Below the pieces are notes generated by a model. The model saw only the letters and a list, made by a program, of their open reading frames with translations, made no database searches and was not told where the DNA came from. A stretch of DNA of 64,000 nucleotides from Amorphochlora amoebiformis (taxonomy: Eukaryota > Cercozoa > Chlorarachniophyceae), in contig BAAHQB010000270.1 in assembly GCA_054601695.1 (NCBI GenBank), positions 124,001 to 188,000 on the forward strand, given 5' to 3'. The position numbers and the translations under genes are program-made. Shown here piece by piece: positions 1-64,000 of this stretch (the stretch's first letter is position 1; every line of letters begins with the position of its first letter).

Positions 1-5
1 TATAC

Positions 6-41
<36 letters not shown>

Positions 42-101
42 ATATATATATGTATGTATATATATATATATATATATATATGTACATATGTATAAATATA
101 G

Positions 102-11067
<10,966 letters not shown>

Positions 11068-12572
11068 TATGTAGTCCTTGGATAACAACTGGAATAAGCT
11101 TATCCACCCCTAGCACCCGCATATTCATAAATCTAGTAAAAATGTACATGTTCATGGCAAATTATCTGACTGATCAAAAAACTCTCTGGCTACCATATAT
11201 ATCGGAATACTGAAGAATGTCAGCACCGGGTAATGGCGGGTAGTGACAGGCAGAGACAGATAGAAATGGGGACATGCTAGACATGAGAGTACGTACAATC
11301 AATACTGACCGCCTAGATTGCGTGCGCACAGCGTAGACAGCCGCCGAATCTAGCGAACAGCCTATTCCTTCTCCGATTGTAGGTCTGTAGGTAGCTACTA
11401 GATCTGTAGATAGAGTTACTAGAGTTAGGTCAACTATTAGTAGTACGTAATAATACTAGATGCTAGAGATCTGGGAGATACCTAGGATACTAGAGATAGG
11501 CGCATGCGCACGTAAAATTGTATGTACTGTTACTATGGAGATCTAATATCTAGAATTTAGATAATAAGTATGTAAACATCAATCAATGATTATATTTGGA
11601 TAGTACGTCTTCAATGACTCTTCACTATACGTACATCTACTAGATCTAGTACGTGCATGTATACTCCAAATACTATGGCTAGACGTAGCTGTAGACTGTA
11701 GTACATAACTTCACTCTAACTGCAAATTATCCACACTAGTTATAGTCTACGCACTATCAAGATTATGTCTAGCCACACTGTGCGGCTGTGCCGAAGTACC
11801 GGGTGGGCAACTGATTCGAGTTTAGCAGAAAGCATTGATGTATACAATATACAATCGTACAGAGACGCGTGGCCCGGAACCGTTGCGTATGTTCATATTC
11901 CGGGCTATACATGTGAGTCAGTCCAATGATTTATCATGGTAATCGGATGTACTACAGTACGTGCGCATGTTACGGCATGTATCATCCAGATCATACGTAT
12001 ACATTGATGTACGACGTATGCGCTTATGCGCATGCCATTCATTCGCACTAAATTCTAGAAATTAATTAATGACTTTAACGTAGTACGTACGTATACGGAC
12101 GTATACGTGCGTATACGTACGTATACGTACGTAAACGCACACGCAATATTACGAATCTACGATGCCGTACGTATACACTATACTAGTAGATACCGTGATA
12201 TATATATACTGTTTACGGAGTGGTGGACCACTGGTGGTTACGCACGTGTACGCGTGTCTACGTCTTCTAGTACGTATGCACCTACCAGTTATTGTGTAGT
12301 GAATGGCGATCTAACGTTAACTAGTTAACACTAGTACTAGACACAAGAAGACAAGAGACATGCCATGGTAATCATTAGATCATGGCCCTAAGTTTCCCCA
12401 TACACTATAGAATCTAGTATAGATAAAGTAGATATAGCTGCTACACTCTGACGACTGTGATATTACTGCATCTTAAACTAAACATCAGCCAACGATTTTA
12501 CAAAACATTCCTACAACCCAGCGAGATAAGTATCTTAAGTTAACATCCCGCGGCTTGCAGTATTGATCAGGT
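11068..12572. other. intergenic region between two convergent genes
   Basis: The first 200 bp follow the stop of the myotubularin-headpiece gene; the rest is mixed sequence rich in CTAG, TAGATCTA and TACGTA words, with no exon on either strand that I can support. The palindromic run near 12081-12140 is built from TACGTA and GTATACG words. Confidence 0.6.
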
Positions 12573-30534
<17,962 letters not shown>

Positions 30535-30804
30535 TTCTTTAAATTATAGATATGCAGTTATCGACATTTCGTGCTATTGAGATATGATATTTATTCAATA
30601 TGTTGCATATCCAGTCCAGATAACGATTTTTTGTCAAAGCCGAAGTTTTATTTTGTTTAGGCCAAAAGTTCCGATCTTTGGCGAAATCACCTAATATTCG
30701 ATGATATTGGCGCCAAAACCCTTCCCGCCGCCAAACCACCACTCCCGCCCTGGCGCGCCATTCGCGAGAACGACACTCTCCCTTCCTTCCCCGAGACATA
30801 AACG
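30535..30804. promoter_or_regulatory. 270-bp head-to-head promoter of the cotransporter gene and MCM6, with E2F-like sites
   Basis: The two start codons (30534 minus, 30805 plus) are 270 bp apart. Near MCM6 lie TTTGGCGAAATC at 678-689 of this kilobase (30678-30689), the palindrome TTGGCGCCAAAA at 30707-30718, TTCCCGCCGCCAAA at 30722-30735, CTCCCGCCC at 30742-30750 and TGGCGCGCCA at 30751-30760. Known: E2F/DP sites (TTTSSCGC class) drive MCM genes in plants and animals. Function here is inferred. Confidence 0.65.
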
Positions 30805-34412
<3,608 letters not shown>

Positions 34413-35316
34413 CACATACACGACATGTGCGCGAGTTAACTAATTTAGAAGAAATCAGACGATCCAATTGTATAGAAATATGATACCTAGATCTAGTAGA
34501 TACTCTAGATCATGAATACCTAGAATACAAGTAGAGATCATCCAGATGATACCTAGGATACCGACTAGTTCATATAAGAATGAATTAATAGATTACTAAT
34601 TTACTATATTTACACTAGTACAGTCGATGTCTAATATCTGGATATTCTAGATATTAATTGATAAACTTTCCTTACCGTAGGCCACGCCCGGTAGTATGAT
34701 CTAGAGGATCGATATCTGGATGATACCCGGTATATATCTAGGGTATGTCTAGATGTGCTGTCATCTGAATCTTGTCTTAACATCTAGAACATAGGCATTC
34801 ACTAGATCGAATTTATCTGTATTCGATATACACACTCAGACTATACTAGCATAATTGAAGTTACAATATTGCATCTAGTGTATAACTAGTATAATCACAG
34901 GCACATGCACTATCAAACTCCAGCAATAGGTTATAATAAACGTATCACTACTAAGACGTACGCATGACAATAATAGTAGTCATAAGTTACTCATCTATAG
35001 CCTAGATCATGAGCCACAGAGCAAGCTTCTAGAGCTTATGTCGTATCAGAGTCGAAACAACTTCAGGGCGAACCGTGAACTATTCGACAACTCGGGCAGG
35101 TGGAGAGCGGGCGTATGTCGGACTTCTGACTAACATGGGCGCCTCCCTACTGCTTGCTATCAGATGGTCACGGTGTGAGATCCCCTATTCCATTTAGATA
35201 TGTACTATCATCAAATCTAAATATTTATTGAATGTATTTTTAGATATGTATATGTATATATTTAAATATGTATTCACAGATGCATATATATGTATATATA
35301 TATATGTGTATATTTA

Positions 35317-35351
<35 letters not shown>

Positions 35352-35458
35352 TCATACATATATCTGCAACAATATATACATATTTATATATGTATAATAT
35401 ATGTTTATGTTTATATATTTACATCCGTATATATATATATATATATATATATATGCAT

Positions 35459-35490
<32 letters not shown>

Positions 35491-35523
35491 TATTTATTTA
35501 CACTATATATATATATATATATT

Positions 35524-35592
<69 letters not shown>

Positions 35593-35802
35593 CACGTATA
35601 TAATACCAACGTTAAGCCCACCCTGGCCAACTCGCTCCCCTTTCGTACACTTGCAAGATATCCTTATACAAATATGCAATATATCTTATATAAAATATTA
35701 TATAAATGTATATATTATATATATATGTATATATAATATATATACATATATATATATATATGTATATATATGTATATATATATGTATATATATACATACC
35801 TA

Positions 35803-35851
<49 letters not shown>

Positions 35852-35951
35852 CATATGTAAGATATTAATATAAATATATCTTATGTATATATTATATATT
35901 ACATATATATATATATTTTATATCTACAGATATTATATCTAGTTTATATAC

Positions 35952-36011
<60 letters not shown>

Positions 36012-36295
36012 TTGAACAGTAGTATAAATAGCATAAGAGACCCATAGATCCGCTGGAGACCGCTGGAGATCCATGAGATTGCTGAAAATCATCTCAACCC
36101 GTTACTACCCGGTACCCGACACTGCCCAGTACTACCTACGAATGACCTCTTCAGACTAGCATGTGACAAGACGTGATGTCACGGCAGGTCACGCGCAGGA
36201 GCGTTCCCGGAAGATTCGAGGGTGTTCGAGGTTTGGATTGTTCTAGAATACTATGTGTGCTTAGGAAGTGTCTGTTGTATGAATATATAAAGTGT

Positions 36296-36334
<39 letters not shown>

Positions 36335-36353
36335 TTATATATATATATATAGT
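34413..36353. other. intergenic region between convergent MCM6 and the filamin-type gene
   Basis: 34413-35220 is mixed sequence rich in CTAG and TAGATCTA words with no supportable exon. 35230-36010 is mostly (TA)n, with one mixed island at 35608-35665 that gave no phase-consistent exon. 36011-36300 holds a dispersed-repeat-like block related to 51480-51840. Confidence 0.6.
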
Positions 36354-56004
<19,651 letters not shown>

Positions 56005-56243
56005 TCAGATTTTGGTCTCCGTCACCTTCTTAGCCATGTGTTCCTTTCGGGTCTTGTCAGCCCATATGTCTGGTGGTTGTAATTAGATAAATATGTGTTG
56101 TGTGTACGTGTATTTCTAGTGGTTGTAATTAGGTAAATATGTGTTGGGTGTATGTGTATGTCTGGTGGTTGTAATTAGGTAAATATGTGTGTTTCAACGG
56201 TCGTACGATAATCGTGATTTACATATTAGTCTATCTAATACTA

Positions 56244-56298
<55 letters not shown>

Positions 56299-56370
56299 AT
56301 ATATATATAAATATATATGTATATATATATAAAATGATATATTATATGTATGTATAGAAATATACATATA

Positions 56371-56434
<64 letters not shown>

Positions 56435-56999
56435 AACATATATATGTATATATATATATATAAAGATATATTATATGTATGATAGAAATATACATATATA
56501 TTTGTATATATATGTATATATATGTGTGTATATGTTTATATATATATATATATATCTTACCCAAAGACTTATCAACCATAATCATAAACTCCCACATCGT
56601 AAGCTTTCCGTCTCCATCACTGTCAGCCCTAACAGCGATATATTACACTGTTACTACAAATATAACTACGGTTGCTAACATAACCTACTCAAATTACTGT
56701 ATCGGTTACCGCAATAGTAGCACTAAAACAGTAGCTCCCTTAATAACCGCAATAATAAATAATAACCGTAAAGTCGTCACTAGTAACCGTCATGGTATGG
56801 TAACCGTAATAGTAACCGTAATGGTAACCGTAATAGTAACGGTAATAGTAACCGAAGCAGAAACAACCGTGAAAATGTGAGGGTTTGGGTTAGAGTTTTA
56901 GAGGTTAAGAGACTTGTCTATGTCTTGTTTGAAATTCTTCTGAACATCAGGGTAGTCCTGAGGGGTATATGTCTATGTCAATATCTCCGATATTACTTG

Positions 57000-57050
<51 letters not shown>

Positions 57051-57193
57051 CCTTGAGTTCACCCATAACAGCTTGTAGGAACTCAACGAAAGCTGTGTGT
57101 ACATATATTTTATATAAAAATATATGCAAATATATATACGTATATATATGTATATATATATGTATAATCTATGTATATGTCAATATATATATA

Positions 57194-57224
<31 letters not shown>

Positions 57225-57316
57225 CATATAGATATATATGTACACATCAGAGATTAACAGAATATATGTATATATATATATATATATCAAGTATATATAT
57301 ATATGATATATATATA

Positions 57317-57360
<44 letters not shown>

Positions 57361-57427
57361 CTTTCATTTTCATATTCTCCTGAGGGCTTTTTCTTCACGT
57401 TAATGGTATCTTTATAATCACCGGAAT

Positions 57428-57470
<43 letters not shown>

Positions 57471-57496
57471 CTAAATGTTCATATGTATATATCCAA

Positions 57497-57528
<32 letters not shown>

Positions 57529-57966
57529 CATATCTAAATATAAAAATGTATATACCTAAATATCTGTATGTAAGAGGGTTATTACAGTATCTGTTAAGTC
57601 GTTATGTACATATATGCCTTACACACACACACACATTTATATGTACATATCAACCTCATCATAAATCTATTTACATTTATATATATGTATATATATGTAT
57701 GTATATGTATATATATGTAGATATTATATGTATGTATATATATATGTATATATTTATTTATATATTTTAAATGTATATATATATGTGTGTATAAATATAT
57801 ATAATATATATAATATATGTACACATATTTATATATTAATCCATATATATATACATATATGATGTATATATATATATACATATACATATACATATATATA
57901 TATATATATATACATACATACATATATATATATATTAATCCATATATATTTATATATTCACATATA

Positions 57967-58017
<51 letters not shown>

Positions 58018-59012
58018 TATATATATATATGTCTATTGATATCTACCTCATCATAATCACGCCAGTCATCATACTGTCGCTTTAGGTTACTAGGGTTAGG
58101 GTTATTGTTAGGGTTAGGGTTAGGGTTAGGGTTAGGGTTAGGTTACGGTTAGATTTAGATTTAGGGTAAGGGTTAGGGTTAGGGAGGTTAGGGTTAGATT
58201 TAGATTTAGGGTAAGGGTTAGGGTTAGGGTTAGGGTTAGGGTTAGAGATTGGATTAGGTTAGGGTTAGGGTGTCGGGTTAGGGTTAGGGTTGGGGTTTGG
58301 ATTAGGTTAGGGTTAGGGCTAGGATTAGGTTAGGGTTCGTGTTAGGGTTTTGATTAGATTAGGGTTAGGGTTAGCGCTGGGCTTCGGGTTAGGGTTAGGG
58401 TTACGGTTGGGTTATAGGGTTAGGTTAGGGTTAGGTTAGGCTTTGGATTAGGTTAGGGTTAGGGTTAGGGTGAGGGCTACGGTTAGGGTTAGGGCTAGCG
58501 TTAGGGTTAGGGTTAATGTGTCGGGTGAGAGTTATGTTTGGTTAGTGTTAGGATTATGGTTGGGTTTAGGGTTAGGGTTAAGATTGGTTTTAGGGTTAGG
58601 ATTTAGGTTAGGGTTAAGGATTAGAGTTAGGTTTAGGATTAGGGTTAGGGTCAGTATTAGGGTTAGGGTTAGAGTTTGAGTTAGATTAAAACTACGGACT
58701 AATGGGGGAACTTGTAGCATGAGCTAAGAAAAGGTTTAGAACGATTTCAAAATATATTAGGGTTAGGGTTAGGGTTAGGGTTAAGATCAGGGTTAGGGTT
58801 AGGGTTAGGGTTAGGATCACGGTACGGATTAGGTTAGAGTTAGGATTACTGCAATAATTAGGGTTAGGGTTAGGGTTAGGGTTAGGGTTAGGGTTAGGGT
58901 TAGGGTAAACGTTAAAGCCTTTCATAATTACAACGGTTAACATTAGAATCCGAGTTCAGGTTATGATGAAATATATATCCACATGCTTAGCAGTTAGTCA
59001 ATTCCTTAATCG

Positions 59013-59060
<48 letters not shown>

Positions 59061-59107
59061 ACCACCTTCTTAATCACATTCAACCCCCATATACACACAC
59101 ACACACA

Positions 59108-59140
<33 letters not shown>

Positions 59141-59293
59141 CTAAAAACTTATATATATATATATATATATATATGTAACTACTCTACCTCTCAAGTGATT
59201 CATACCATAACTCTGACCAAAGACAAGGCTACTTAATCCATATATTTGACACTTGAGCACATAGCTTTTTTGGTAGCCAATGTATATTATATT

Positions 59294-59330
<37 letters not shown>

Positions 59331-59560
59331 ATTATATATTTGAATATAGTCATGTTAGGTTATATGGACCAATTTTATGATTGAGATCCGGATAATCGTT
59401 AGGGTTAGGGTTAGGGTTAGGGTTAGGGTTAAGGTTAGGGTTAGAATTAGGGTTAGGGTTGTTAGGGTTAGGGTTAGGATTAGAAAACCGTTTTACGCGG
59501 TTAATCTTGCTGGTGATCAGGGCGTCTGCCTCAAGAAGGATAAGATGTTCCTGTATATAA

Positions 59561-59621
<61 letters not shown>

Positions 59622-59683
59622 CATAAGTGTATTTTACATGTTTTATACGTATGGCTTTGGGTTGGAGTACGTATATCAATATC

Positions 59684-59739
<56 letters not shown>

Positions 59740-59754
59740 TATATATATAATATA

Positions 59755-59842
<88 letters not shown>

Positions 59843-60006
59843 TATGTACATATTAAGATATTTGATATACCCGAATAGCGATTTCTTTTTCCCGAAAGTC
59901 ATCAAGTTTCTCCTTGCTTTTCAAAAATCCTTTATATCCTTCCAATACCTATATGCACATATGAGTATATATACATACACACATACATATATATTATATA
60001 TGTATA

Positions 60007-60067
<61 letters not shown>

Positions 60068-60245
60068 GTAAAGTCATCAAGTTTCTCCTCACTTTTCAAA
60101 ATCCTTTATATCCTTCCAGTACCGATATATATATATATATATATATTTATATACATATATGTGTATACATATATGTATATATGTATATATATATATAGTG
60201 ATAAATTCTCTTTACCTTTGAAAATCCAAAAGAACGTTCCAATTC

Positions 60246-60315
<70 letters not shown>

Positions 60316-60462
60316 TTTACATATAAAATATAGAAATATATGTATATATATACATATAAATATATTATATATATATATATATATACCCCTTTGATCTTGG
60401 TTCCATTCTTGTTGAGAATTCCGAGTTGCTTTTGGATTTCAGTGCTTTCTTTCTATATACAC

Positions 60463-60501
<39 letters not shown>

Positions 60502-60533
60502 TACATATGTAAATGTACATACATACATATTCG

Positions 60534-60588
<55 letters not shown>

Positions 60589-60868
60589 GTATGTATATGT
60601 ATATATATATATATATATATATAAATTCCAAGTTGCTTTTGGAATTCAGTGCTTTCTTTCTAATATACACATATACACATATATATATATATATATATAT
60701 ATAAATGTACATATATATATATATGTACATATACATGTATACACATATATGTATAACATATATATATATACCTATATATATATATATATATACATACATA
60801 TATAAATTCCGAGTTGCTTTTGGATTTCAGTGCTTTCTTTCTAATATACACACATGTATATATATATG

Positions 60869-60910
<42 letters not shown>

Positions 60911-60940
60911 TCCAAGTTGCTTTGGGACTTCAGTGCTTTC

Positions 60941-60977
<37 letters not shown>

Positions 60978-61511
60978 CATGAAAATATATTAAAAAATAT
61001 GTATATAGAGTTATGTATATTTAATGAATTTGCACAAGGTATACACATGTATATTACATATGTCATGAATACATAGTGTATTATATAATTATATATATAT
61101 GTATGTATGTATATATGTGTTTACCTCAATAGCATCGGTATCCTCTCTTAGCTTGGTTACTTCCTATGTATATTACATGTTATGTATGTATAATTATATG
61201 TATTATATATTATGTATGTATGTGTGTAGATGTGTATGTAAATGTGTATGTATATATTTATATATACATGTATTGTTTATATATATATATGTATATGTAT
61301 GTATATATGTATATATGTGTGTATATATATATGTATGTATATACATGTGCGCGTATGTGCCTGTATATGTACATATATATGTATATGTATATGTATATAT
61401 ATATTATGTATATATATATGTGTGTATATATATATGTATGTATGCATTATTTATTATGTATCTTTATGTAACAATGTATATATTAATTTATACTATTAGA
61501 AACTTGTATAT

Positions 61512-61562
<51 letters not shown>

Positions 61563-61609
61563 AATATATTATATATAAAATATAAGTATACATATACACA
61601 CACACACAC

Positions 61610-61676
<67 letters not shown>

Positions 61677-61726
61677 CCATCCCTACCTTTTGTAGCTGAT
61701 CATTATTCTCTTGTTGTTGTCCAACC

Positions 61727-61783
<57 letters not shown>

Positions 61784-62164
61784 TATACATAATATAATGT
61801 ATACATACACATACATACACACATACACATACATACACATACACATACATATATACACACACACATATATATACACATACATATACATATATATATATAT
61901 ATATATATAATATATATATATAGTCACACAACATATATTTTCTCATCTCTCCTCTGCCCTCTCTCCTCTCCGCTCTCTCGCCCCTTCTCCTCTCTCCCCC
62001 CCTCTCTCTTCTCTCCCTCCCTCCCTCTCTTCTTTCTCCTTTTTCCTCTCCCTTCTCTTCCTATTCTTTCTCTTCTCTCTCTCTCCTTTCTCTCTTTCTC
62101 TCCTCTCCTCTCTCCCCTCTCTCTTCTCTCTCTGGTCTCTCAGAAAGATATGTATGTGTATATA

Positions 62165-62210
<46 letters not shown>

Positions 62211-62243
62211 AGTATATATATATATGTGTATAAATATTATATC

Positions 62244-62294
<51 letters not shown>

Positions 62295-62319
62295 GTATGT
62301 ATACATATATATACATATA

Positions 62320-62366
<47 letters not shown>

Positions 62367-62418
62367 GACTCTCAGACCTGTCCTTCGAACTGCTTAGCGA
62401 GCGCCTAAATAAATAATT

Positions 62419-62455
<37 letters not shown>

Positions 62456-62476
62456 TACACACATATATATATATGC

Positions 62477-62507
<31 letters not shown>

Positions 62508-63128
62508 TACATATATCCCAACCCTAGTACAAATCCATTAACCATACGTAACCCGAACCCTAAACCCTAAACCCTAAACCCTAACCCTAACCCTAACCCT
62601 AATCTAACCCTAACCCATGACCCTAATCCTAATCTTAATGCCGTCGTAACCCAACCTATCCTAACGTCTTCCTAACCCTAACCCTAACCCTAACCCTAAC
62701 CCTAACCCTAACCCTAACCCTAATCTAAAATATATTTCAATCTCAATCCTAATCTTAGCCCTAATCTTGTAATCTAACCCTAATGTCATCCGAACCCTAA
62801 CCCTAATCTGTTGAAAATTAATTCCAACGTCATCCTAACCCTAATACCAAAGTTAAGCACTGAATACTGCAGAAAACTAACATATACAGCACTCAGTCTA
62901 CGTCTAATCTTAACCCTAATCCTAACCCTAACCCTAACCCTAACCCTAACCCTAACCCCTAACCCTAGCCCTAACTCTCATCCGAAACTCTAAATCTAAC
63001 CTTAACCCTAACCCTAACCCTAACCTCTAGCAAGTCGGCTTGTTCTCTCGGCTTCATGACAGCCTTATAGTTCCAGAATGCAACTATTATATATATATAT
63101 ATGTATATATATTTCTAGTTACATATAT

Positions 63129-63173
<45 letters not shown>

Positions 63174-63749
63174 TATATGTATGTGTGTATATATATTACA
63201 TACATACACACGAAAAAACATATACATATATATATATACATATACATATACACACATACATAGATACATACATATACCAATATACAATATATATATATAT
63301 ATATATATATAAATATATATATATATAATATAATATAAGTAGTTATCACTTGAATTATCGAGATATAAGTTATGACTATATAAGATTAAGGTTAACTTAG
63401 GTCTTTTTACCTTCAATAACACTAATCAGGTTAGGGTTAGTGTTAGGGTTAGGGTTAGGGTTAGGGTTAGGGTTAGGGTTAGGGTTACGTAGAGCGAGTC
63501 CAGATGTTCCCATTGCCATTCCAGCAAATATAACGCTTTGGATATCTACATTAGATACCAATAGAAAGAACCTATATATATATATATATATCTATGTATT
63601 TATATACATATACACATATATGATGAAGCAGATCTTTCTCTTTAGAAGTGTAGTGCTTGTTTGCGCGTATTGATTAGTTCGGTGGGCGATATACACGTAT
63701 ATATATATATGTGTATATATATATGTGTACATATATATATATATATATT

Positions 63750-63798
<49 letters not shown>

Positions 63799-63842
63799 GT
63801 ACATGATAATGGAAGCCACAAACAGCGTGAGCGGAATCACTT
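56005..63842 (-). CDS. membrane-anchored coiled-coil protein with a C-terminal EF-hand (5' end not resolved)
   Basis: Not a gene I can name. Phase-consistent exons: 63489-63535, 63411-63421, 63025-63063, 62378-62404, 61687-61725, 61125-61163, 60387-60452, 59871-59948, 59497-59550, then probably 59183-59251 and 58712-58723, then 58047-58079, 57362-57428, 57052-57092, 56914-56957, 56561-56628, 56005-56069 (TGA). Order: a hydrophobic helix ([15 protein letters not shown] then LLLK); a long coiled coil ([52 protein letters not shown]); and a calcium-binding part with [13 protein letters not shown] and the canonical EF loop [13 protein letters not shown]. Two more hydrophobic exons near 63803-63842 ([12 protein letters not shown]) and 63614-63655 suggest further membrane segments, but their joins are ambiguous. 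Inferred: a calcium-responsive membrane protein. The two exons between 58700 and 59260 are the weakest. Confidence 0.6.
56069..56190 (-). repeat. three tandem copies of the acceptor region of the last exon
   Basis: A unit of about 47 bp ending CCTAATTACAACCACCAG (branch-like TAATTAC plus CAG) occurs three times; the last CAG, at 56070, is the acceptor of exon 56005-56069. The upstream copies have the same acceptor or CACTAG. Confidence 0.88.
56561..56628 (-). CDS. EF-hand exon
   Basis: Encodes [19 protein letters not shown] followed by KSL. The loop [12 protein letters not shown] has acidic residues at positions 1, 3, 5 and 12 and Gly at 6, as in calmodulin-type loops. Donor GTAAGA. The preceding exon 56914-56957 supplies the entering helix ([10 protein letters not shown]). 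Confidence 0.9.
56690..56880 (-). repeat. GTAACCGTAATA minisatellite
   Basis: About ten imperfect 12-bp units (GTAACCGTAATA, GTAACCGTCATG) in the intron between exons 56914-56957 and 56561-56628. Confidence 0.85.
57648..57675 (-). repeat. downstream copy of the 3' edge of exon 58047-58079
   Basis: TATGATGAG-GTTGATATG repeats TATGATGAG-GTAGATATC at the exon's donor. Confidence 0.65.
58086..58917 (-). repeat. long degenerate TTAGGG array
   Basis: TTAGGG with many variants (GGATTAGG, TTTAGATTTAGG, GTGTCGGG) at 58086-58680, and cleaner arrays at 58755-58825 and 58858-58915. A 12-bp exon (58712-58723) may lie between them. Confidence 0.88.
59397..59485 (-). repeat. TTAGGG array downstream of exon 59497-59550
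   Basis: Telomere-type array beginning 12 bases after the donor GTAAAACGG of the exon encoding [18 protein letters not shown]. Confidence 0.9.
60071..60248 (-). repeat. two upstream copies of the 5' edge of exon 59871-59948
   Basis: 60071-60124 repeats the start of the exon ([11 protein letters not shown] region) with one T missing. 60200-60248 is a more diverged version (ATTGGAACG, GGATTTTCAAAGG). Both are enclosed by (TA)n. Confidence 0.82.
60624..60949 (-). repeat. three upstream copies of the 5' edge of exon 60387-60452
   Basis: Blocks at about 60624-60664, 60805-60846 and 60906-60949 repeat about 41 bases: AGAAAGAAAGCACTGAA followed by CCAAAAGCAACT and GGAATTTATAT. They cover the coding start [11 protein letters not shown] and then break into (TA)n. 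Confidence 0.93.
61940..62143 (+). repeat. CT-rich low-complexity tract
   Basis: CTCTCC, CCCTCTCTCTT and TTTCTCCTTT words without a fixed period, in the intron between exons 62378-62404 and 61687-61725; purine-rich in the sense of the gene. Confidence 0.9.
62517..63026 (-). repeat. degenerate CCCTAA array
   Basis: CCCTAA tracts with CTAATC, ACGTC and CATCCGAA variants. The array touches exon 63025-63063, whose donor on the gene strand is GAG-GTTAGGG. Short arrays also lie at 63428-63486 and 63899-63950 (TTAGGG on the plus strand). Confidence 0.88.
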
Positions 63843-64000
63843 CTGTGATATGAATATCGTGTCCGAAACAGTCAAACAGATACCCATTCGAAAAAACCTT
63901 AGGGTTAGGCTTAAGGTTAGGGTTAGGGTTAGGGTTAGGGTTAGGGTTAGGGATTTTCTTCTGATTACGATTCTGATTAGCGTATAACTAGGTTTAGAGT

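Noticed and set aside
63025-63084. Longer exon starting at 63084 and reading [14 protein letters not shown]
   Set aside because: Its entry phase does not match the preceding 11-bp exon, whereas the internal acceptor at 63063 joins LLLK to AVMKPREQ in phase.

Overview
This is nuclear DNA of a eukaryote. It shows GT-AG introns, a eukaryote-type MCM6, a myotubularin, a villin headpiece, an N-BAR protein, an EF-hand protein, and many interstitial arrays of the telomere-type repeat TTAGGG/CCCTAA. I cannot name the organism; a protist or alga with TTAGGG telomeres is a guess. Long reading frames rich in [18 protein letters not shown] or TLTLTL are translations of (TA)n and telomere-type repeats. 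The real genes are mostly small exons (11 to 100 bp) set in introns built from these repeats. I assembled them by hand from splice sites, reading phase and family motifs.

Layout: (1) plus strand, about 102-11067, 3' part of a myotubularin phosphatase gene that runs through a proline-rich region into a C-terminal villin headpiece (17 exons seen; the 5' part lies before the window). (2) minus strand, 16636-12573, complete 276-residue N-BAR protein in 13 exons. (3) minus strand, 30534-19394, sodium/phosphate-cotransporter-family protein of about 346 residues in 16 exons. (4) plus strand, 30805-34412, MCM6, 947 residues in 6 exons, head to head with gene 3 across a 270-bp shared promoter with E2F-like motifs. 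(5) minus strand, 54859-36354, about 493 residues in about 35 exons, with a helical N-terminal half and a filamin-type repeat. (6) minus strand, about 63842-56005, 3' part of a gene for a membrane-anchored coiled-coil protein ending in an EF-hand. Between genes lie 1.1 to 2.8 kb stretches with no gene I can support.

The striking feature is the intron architecture. Most introns are almost pure (TA)n, so that GTATAT donors and TATATAG acceptors are the ends of the arrays. Others are telomere-type arrays whose own GTTAGG, GTAACCC, CCCTAG or CCTAATTTAG provide the splice sites. In more than twenty places the edge of an exon, with its splice site, has been copied one to seven times into the neighbouring intron, each copy separated by a (TA)n array. 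Copies of an exon's 5' edge lie upstream of it and copies of its 3' edge lie downstream. MCM6 is the exception, with one 1.77-kb exon and five shorter introns.

The genes do not form one pathway. Genes 1 and 2 could both act at membranes and actin (phosphoinositide phosphatase with an actin-binding tail; BAR membrane curvature), but they are convergent neighbours and no functional link is shown.
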